Shown here piece by piece: positions 7,033 to 11,211 of a stretch of DNA of 11,211 bases. A program made the position numbers and the translations under genes. This DNA is from Brevundimonas sp. (GTDB lineage: Bacteria > Pseudomonadota > Alphaproteobacteria > Caulobacterales > Caulobacteraceae): positions 1 through 11,211 of the forward strand of contig JADCBH010000115.1 in the NCBI GenBank assembly GCA_020253595.1, written 5' to 3'. The stretch's first letter is position 1. Each line of letters opens with the position of its first letter. The notes under the pieces were generated by a model. That model did no database searches. It was not told the DNA's origin and saw nothing but the letters and a program-made list of their open reading frames with translations.

Positions 7033-7038
7033 TATATG
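7010..7038 (+). promoter_or_regulatory. Candidate sigma-70 type promoter of sucA
   Basis: ATGACC at 7010-7015 (four of six matches to TTGACA) is followed after 17 bases by TATATG at 7033-7038. This would start transcription near 7045, leaving a leader of roughly 60 bases before the sucA ATG. The -35 box overlaps the right half of the GGTCATGACC palindrome, so a protein bound there would block it. The same 10-mer GCCTATATGA recurs before sucB. This is prediction by eye. Confidence 0.4.
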
Positions 7039-7108
7039 AGCCTCGCCGGCCTCACGCGGATGTGACCGCGAGCCAACCCCGAGGCCGATGTCGGGACGAC
7101 GAAATACG

Positions 7109-10105
7109 ATGGCGGACGATGCCGGTCGGCTGAACCAGGTCTTTGCCGAGACCAGCTTTCTCTATGGCTCCAACGCCGCCTACATCGAGGAGATGCACGA
7201 CCGCTGGGCGGCTGATCCGTCGAGCGTCCCGGCCGAATGGCGCGGCTTCTTCGACCAGCTGAGAGACACCGCCGAGTCGGTCAGGGCCTCGTCGAACGCG
7301 GCCGGCTGGGGTCGCGCCGCCTCCACAGAACCCTCCGAGGCAACCGCCGTTTTCGACGGCCTCTGGCCCGCGGCCAAGCCGGACCCGAAGGCCCGCCCTG
7401 CAGCCGCTGCGGTCGCCACTACGACGCCGGCGGGCGTTTCCGCCGAGGAAGTTCGCGCGGCAGCCCACGACTCCATCCGGGTTCTGATGCTGATCCGCAG
7501 CTATCGGGTGCGCGGACACCTGGCGGCGACGCTGGACCCCCTGGGCATCGAGCAGCCCGGCTCCAACCCTGAACTGACGCCGGAGTTCTATGGCTTCACC
7601 GAAGCCGACATGGACCGGCCGATCTACCTCGATGGCGTTCTGGGTCTCCAAACCGGAACCATCCGCGAGGTGATGGCGATCCTGAAGCGCACCTACTGCG
7701 GCAACATCGGCATCCAGTTCATGCATATCGCCGAGCCGGAGGAGAAATCCTGGCTCCAGCAGCGCTTCGAGGGCCCGGATGCCTTTGAGAAGAACGGGTT
7801 CACCCGTGAAGGCAAGATCGCCATCCTGAACAAGCTGATCGAGGCCGAGGGCTTCGAACGGTTCCTGCACAAGCGCTTCCCCGGCACCAAGCGGTTCGGC
7901 TTGGACGGCGGTGAGGCGATGGTTCCGGCCATGGAGCAGATCATCAAGCGCGGTGGCGCGCTCGGGGTCGACGAGATGGTGTTCGGCATGGCCCACCGGG
8001 GCCGTCTAAACATGCTGGCCGCCGTGATGGGCAAGCCCTATCGCGCCATTTTCCACGAGTTCCAGGGCGGCTCGTCCGTGCCGTCCGACATCGAGGGCTC
8101 GGGCGACGTCAAGTACCACATGGGTGCCAGCTCGGACCGCGCGTTCGACGGCAACAGCGTACACCTGTCCCTGACCGCCAACCCGTCACACCTGGAGATC
8201 GTCAACCCGGTCGTGCTGGGCAAGGCCCGCGCCAAGCAGGCCTTCGACATTCGCGAGGCCAACGAGGGCGTGCCCGAGGCCCAGTGGGCGCTCGACCGCT
8301 CCAAGGTCATGCCGCTCCTGATCCACGGCGACGCGGCTTTCGCCGGCCAGGGCGTAGTGGCCGAGTGCTTCGCCCTGATGGGGCTGAAGGGCTATCGCAC
8401 CGGCGGTACCATGCACTTCGTGGTGAACAACCAGATCGGATTCACCACCTCGCCCCGGAACAGCCGCTCGACCCCCTACCCGTCGGACGTGGCCCTGATG
8501 GTTCAGGCACCGATCTTCCATGTGAACGGCGACGATCCGGAAGCGGTCGTGTTCGCCGCCAAGGTGGCGACCGAGTTCCGCCAGAGGTTCAAGAAGGACG
8601 TGGTGGTGGACATGTTCTGCTACCGCCGCTTTGGTCACAATGAGGGCGACGACCCGACCTTCACCCAGCCGATCATGTATTCGAAGATCCGCTCGCTGCC
8701 GTCGACGCGGGAGATCTACGCAAAGCGGCTGGTCGCGGAAGGCGTGCTGACCCAGGCCGACGTCGACGCCGAAGTCACCCGGTTCGAGGCCTTCCTCGAT
8801 ACCGAGTTCGAGGCCGGCAAGAGCTTCAAGCCAGAGAAGGCGGACTGGCTGGACGGTCAGTGGAGAGAGATCGGCCTGCCCGATGGCGATGAACGCCGAG
8901 GCGACACGGCCGTGGCCGAAGCCAAGCTGCGCGACCTGGGACATCGCCTGACGACCATCCCCAACAGCGTGGACATCCACAAGACGCTCAAGCGGGTGAT
9001 CGAACAGCGCCGCGACATGATCGATACGGGCGCCAACATCGACTGGGCCACGGCCGAGAGTCTGGCCTTCGCGTCGCTGCTGACAGAAGGCTTCCCGGTA
9101 CGCCTGTCGGGCCAGGATTCGGTGCGCGGCACCTTCTCCCAGCGCCATTCCGGCATCGTCGACCAGACGACCGAAGACCGCTACGTCCCGCTGAACAACC
9201 TCGGCGGCGAACAGCAGCATTTCGAGGTCATCGACAGCGCCTTGTCCGAAGAGGCAGTGCTGGGCTTCGAATACGGCTATGCCCTCTCGGACCCTAACAC
9301 CCTGGTCATGTGGGAAGCCCAGTTCGGCGACTTCGTGAACGGTGCCCAGGTCGTGATCGACCAGTTCATCTCGTCGGGCGAACGCAAATGGCTGCGCATG
9401 TGCGGCCTCGTGATGCTGCTGCCCCATGGTTATGAAGGCCAGGGTCCCGAGCACTCCTCGGCGCGTCTGGAGCGCTTCCTGCAGCAGTGCGCCGAAGACA
9501 ACATGCAGGTCGCCAACTGCACGACCCCGGCCAACTATTTCCACATCCTGCGCCGGCAGATGCATCGGCCGTTCCGCAAGCCGCTGGTGCTGATGACGCC
9601 CAAGTCGCTGCTGCGTCACAAGAAGGCGGTGTCGACGATCAAGGACATGGCGGAGGGGTCGTCCTTCCACCGCGTGCTGCACGACGATGCCCAGACCCGG
9701 CCGGAGGTTAGCGGCATCAAGATCAAGGCGGACAAGGACATCCGCCGAGTGATCCTCTGCTCGGGCAAGGTCTACTACGACCTGCTCGACGCCCGCGAGA
9801 AGAAGGCCGTCGACGACGTCTACCTCCTGCGCCTGGAGCAGTTCTATCCGTGGCCGATGAAGTCGCTGCTGACCGAACTGGCCCGCTTCCCCAACGCCGA
9901 GCTGGTATGGTGCCAGGAAGAGCCCAAGAACATGGGCGGCTGGACCTTCGTTGACCCCTGGCTGGAGCTGACGCTGGAGAAGCTCGACGTTACGTCGAAG
10001 CGCGCCCGCTACATCGGTCGCCCGGCCTCGGCCTCGACTGCCGCCGGTCAGATGAGCCGCCACCTCAAGGAACTCGAGGCCTTCACCACCGAGGCTTTCG
10101 CCTGA
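7109..10105 (+). CDS. sucA: 2-oxoglutarate dehydrogenase E1 component
   Basis: SucA is the thiamine-diphosphate enzyme that decarboxylates 2-oxoglutarate and passes the succinyl group to the lipoyl arm of SucB, in the TCA cycle. The predicted 998 residues fit the family (E. coli about 930, alphaproteobacteria longer). Parts in order: an N-terminal E2-interacting segment (about 12-50, TSFLYGSNAAYIEEMHDRW); an Ala/Pro-rich linker (about 65-112); the TPP-binding domain with MAHRGRLNML (His296), GDVKYHMG (His337), GDAAFAGQGVVAE (Asp408) and the following VVNNQIGFTT; a GHNEGDDPTFTQP motif; a pyrimidine-binding domain with SGQDSVRGTFSQRHSG and the EAQFGDFVNGAQ and PHGYEGQGPEHSSAR signatures; and a C-terminal QEEPKNMGGW. 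All are intact. The ATG at 7109 is preferred because family members begin with MADD-like sequence; an in-frame ATG at 7088 would add seven residues. Neither start has an ideal ribosome binding site. sucB follows after 77 bases on the same strand. Confidence 0.97.
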   Translation: MADDAGRLNQVFAETSFLYGSNAAYIEEMHDRWAADPSSVPAEWRGFFDQLRDTAESVRASSNAAGWGRAASTEPSEATAVFDGLWPAAKPDPKARPAAAAVATTTPAGVSAEEVRAAAHDSIRVLMLIRSYRVRGHLAATLDPLGIEQPGSNPELTPEFYGFTEADMDRPIYLDGVLGLQTGTIREVMAILKRTYCGNIGIQFMHIAEPEEKSWLQQRFEGPDAFEKNGFTREGKIAILNKLIEAEGFERFLHKRFPGTKRFGLDGGEAMVPAMEQIIKRGGALGVDEMVFGMAHRGRLNMLAAVMGKPYRAIFHEFQGGSSVPSDIEGSGDVKYHMGASSDRAFDGNSVHLSLTANPSHLEIVNPVVLGKARAKQAFDIREANEGVPEAQWALDRSKVMPLLIHGDAAFAGQGVVAECFALMGLKGYRTGGTMHFVVNNQIGFTTSPRNSRSTPYPSDVALMVQAPIFHVNGDDPEAVVFAAKVATEFRQRFKKDVVVDMFCYRRFGHNEGDDPTFTQPIMYSKIRSLPSTREIYAKRLVAEGVLTQADVDAEVTRFEAFLDTEFEAGKSFKPEKADWLDGQWREIGLPDGDERRGDTAVAEAKLRDLGHRLTTIPNSVDIHKTLKRVIEQRRDMIDTGANIDWATAESLAFASLLTEGFPVRLSGQDSVRGTFSQRHSGIVDQTTEDRYVPLNNLGGEQQHFEVIDSALSEEAVLGFEYGYALSDPNTLVMWEAQFGDFVNGAQVVIDQFISSGERKWLRMCGLVMLLPHGYEGQGPEHSSARLERFLQQCAEDNMQVANCTTPANYFHILRRQMHRPFRKPLVLMTPKSLLRHKKAVSTIKDMAEGSSFHRVLHDDAQTRPEVSGIKIKADKDIRRVILCSGKVYYDLLDAREKKAVDDVYLLRLEQFYPWPMKSLLTELARFPNAELVWCQEEPKNMGGWTFVDPWLELTLEKLDVTSKRARYIGRPASASTAAGQMSRHLKELEAFTTEAFA

Positions 10106-10107
10106 GT

Positions 10108-10133
10108 GTCGGGCGGGATGTCTCCCGCCTGAC
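10108..10133 (+). terminator. Strong hairpin between sucA and sucB (partial terminator, processing or stability element)
   Basis: Two bases after the sucA TGA, GGCGGGA (10112-10118) and TCCCGCC (10123-10129) pair perfectly around the loop TGTC. The stem extends outward through one G-T wobble to GTC (10108-10110) and GAC (10131-10133), giving 11 pairs in all. No T-run follows, so full intrinsic termination is not expected. It could attenuate transcription, mark an RNA processing point or protect the sucA 3' end, which would let SucA and SucB be made in different amounts. Confidence 0.5.
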
Positions 10134-10142
10134 GCCAAACCT

Positions 10143-10152
10143 GCCTATATGA
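10143..10152 (+). promoter_or_regulatory. GCCTATATGA motif before sucB, possible -10 region
   Basis: The bases GCCTATATGA match exactly those before sucA at 7030-7039. TATATG at 10146-10151 could be a -10 box, with an initiation point near 10158 and a leader of about 25 bases. I find no acceptable -35 box at 16-18 bases upstream; that space is taken by the right arm of the hairpin. A secondary sucB promoter is possible but weakly supported. Confidence 0.3.
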
Positions 10153-10171
10153 CCGCCTGACCTGAACGACC

Positions 10172-10175
10172 GGAA
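10172..10175 (+). promoter_or_regulatory. Ribosome binding site of sucB
   Basis: GGAA lies seven bases before the sucB ATG at 10183. It agrees with the homology-based start, which begins MADILTPTLGESVSE as in other SucB proteins. Confidence 0.45.
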
Positions 10176-10182
10176 CTTCCCC

Positions 10183-11211
10183 ATGGCCGACATCCTGACC
10201 CCCACCCTCGGAGAATCCGTCTCCGAAGCGACCATCGCCAAATGGTCCAAGAAGGTGGGCGACGCGGTTCGCAAGGACGAGGTCCTGGTTGAGCTGGAAA
10301 CCGACAAGGTCTCACTGGAAGTCGTCGCACCGTCAGACGGCACTCTGTCGGACATCAAGTTCGGCGAAGGCGACACCGTGACCCCGGGCGCGATCCTTGG
10401 CTCGGTCACCGAAGGCGTGGCGGCTGCGGCACTCGCAGCTTCCGCTCCGGCACCGGCCCCGACTCTGGCCGCCTCGGCGGCGGCGTCGGCCAACACCGGC
10501 TCGGCTGCCTTCAAGGCCCCGGCGGGCGACGCCGCCCTGTCGCCGTCGGTCCAGCGCGTGGTGACGGAAAACAATCTGGACCCCGCCGCGATCGCCCCCA
10601 CAGGGCCGAAAGGCAACATCACCAAGGGCGATGCGCTTGCAGCTATCGGTGCCGCCCCGACTCCGGCTGCGGTCCAGGTGCCTGCGCCGGCCGTGGCCGC
10701 CCCGCCGGCTGCGCCTCGCGCAGATCACCCTCGCGAAGAGCGGGTGAAGATGACCCGGCTGCGCCAGACCATCGCGCGCCGTCTGAAGGAATCGCAGAAC
10801 ACTGCCGCCCAGCTGACCACCTTCAACGAGGTGGACATGACGACGGTCATGGCGCTGCGGAACCAGTACAAGGACGCCTTCGAGAAGGCCCACGGCGTCA
10901 AGCTGGGCTTCATGTCCTTCTTCACCAAGGCGGTCGTGGCCGCCCTGAAAGAGATCCCGGCCGTCAACGCCGAGATCGACGGTCAGGACATCATCTACAA
11001 GAACCACTACGACATCGGCGTGGCCGTGGGCACCGACAAGGGCCTGGTCGTTCCGGTGCTGCGCGACGCCGACCAGTTGACGTTGGCAGGCATCGAGAAG
11101 GGCATCGGCGAGCTGGGCAAGGCGGCGCGGGACGGCACCCTGAGCCTCGATCAGCTTCAGGGCGGGACCTTCACCATCACCAACGGCGGCACCTACGGCT
11201 CGCTGATGTCA
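10183..11211 (+). CDS. sucB: 2-oxoglutarate dehydrogenase E2 component (dihydrolipoyl succinyltransferase), 3' end outside window
   Basis: SucB forms the core of the 2-oxoglutarate dehydrogenase complex: its swinging lipoyl arm takes the succinyl group from SucA and transfers it to CoA. The window holds 343 in-frame codons without a stop. Parts in order: a lipoyl domain (about 2-76) with the lipoylated Lys42 in ELETDKVSLEV; a flexible Ala/Pro-rich linker (about 79-115); a peripheral subunit-binding domain (about 119-155, LSPSVQRVVTENNLDP to GNITKGDALAAI) that holds E1 or E3; a second Ala/Pro linker (157-180); and the catalytic domain from about 186 (VKMTRLRQTIARRLKESQN). The last visible motif is TFTITNGGTYGSLMS. 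Family members have 400-510 residues, so the C-terminal part with the HHRxxDG active site lies beyond the edge. There is one lipoyl domain, usual for SucB. The gene lies 77 bases after sucA, behind a hairpin. Confidence 0.97.
   Translation, partial: MADILTPTLGESVSEATIAKWSKKVGDAVRKDEVLVELETDKVSLEVVAPSDGTLSDIKFGEGDTVTPGAILGSVTEGVAAAALAASAPAPAPTLAASAAASANTGSAAFKAPAGDAALSPSVQRVVTENNLDPAAIAPTGPKGNITKGDALAAIGAAPTPAAVQVPAPAVAAPPAAPRADHPREERVKMTRLRQTIARRLKESQNTAAQLTTFNEVDMTTVMALRNQYKDAFEKAHGVKLGFMSFFTKAVVAALKEIPAVNAEIDGQDIIYKNHYDIGVAVGTDKGLVVPVLRDADQLTLAGIEKGIGELGKAARDGTLSLDQLQGGTFTITNGGTYGSLMS

Larger units (their letters stand above)
6970..7108. other. Intergenic region between the efflux operon and sucA
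   Basis: These 139 bases hold the nested inverted repeats and promoter candidate listed separately. A run of five Ts at 6981-6985 follows the pump stop, but no stable GC-rich stem lies just before it, so I do not call an intrinsic terminator. The final part, 7039-7108, is a plain leader with two possible sucA start codons, at 7088 and 7109. Confidence 0.5.

Noticed and set aside
7173..7450. Ala/Pro-rich stretch in the SucA N-terminal region as a sign of gene fusion or damage
   Set aside because: Alphaproteobacterial SucA proteins commonly have such a flexible linker between the E2-binding segment and the catalytic core, and the frame is uninterrupted.
7052..7996. 314-codon minus-strand open frame opposite the start of sucA
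   Set aside because: It overlaps the conserved sucA N-terminal and TPP regions and shows no motif of its own.
8186..10138. 650-codon open frame on the minus strand opposite sucA
   Set aside because: It lies entirely across a fully conserved sucA coding sequence. Long antisense frames are common in GC-rich genes because the codons that would give reverse stops (TTA, CTA, TCA) are rare. The translation shows no recognisable domain and is rich in Leu, Gly, His and Arg, as expected of a shadow.

Overview
The window looks like ordinary chromosome from a high-GC alphaproteobacterium. Codon third positions are strongly G/C, and the sucA and sucB products, the small DUF6356-type protein and the promoter-like motifs suggest Caulobacteraceae (for example Brevundimonas or Caulobacter). 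That assignment is inference from protein style, not from a marker gene. I see no RNA gene, insertion sequence, integrase, CRISPR array or phage gene, and base composition is even throughout.

Layout. (1) 1-851, minus strand: the N-terminal 283 codons of a Kef-type (CPA2) cation:proton antiporter that runs off the left edge. (2) 852-993: a divergent intergenic region. (3) 994-2477, plus strand: a small DUF6356-like protein, followed after 5 bases by a class III CoA-transferase that closely resembles succinyl-CoA:glutarate CoA-transferase. (4) 2478-2613: an intergenic region with two inverted repeats. (5) 2614-6969, plus strand: a two-gene RND efflux operon, made of a lipoprotein periplasmic adaptor and an HAE1-type inner-membrane pump, with no outer-membrane channel or regulator in view. 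(6) 6970-7108: an intergenic region with nested inverted repeats and a likely promoter. (7) 7109-10105, plus strand: sucA, the E1 component of 2-oxoglutarate dehydrogenase. (8) 10106-10182: a strong hairpin and a promoter-like motif. (9) 10183 to the right edge: sucB, the E2 component, cut off before its C-terminal active site.

How the genes work together. SucA and SucB are two of the three parts of the complex that turns 2-oxoglutarate into succinyl-CoA in the TCA cycle. The CoA-transferase upstream probably spends succinyl-CoA to activate glutarate or a similar dicarboxylic acid, so it may connect to the same pool. The efflux pair forms a separate unit between them. The most useful second-look signals are in the intergenic regions: the dyads before the efflux genes and before sucA, the 10-base motif GCCTATATGA shared by the sucA and sucB leaders, and the hairpin separating sucA from sucB. 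I found no convincing sign of a new biological system.
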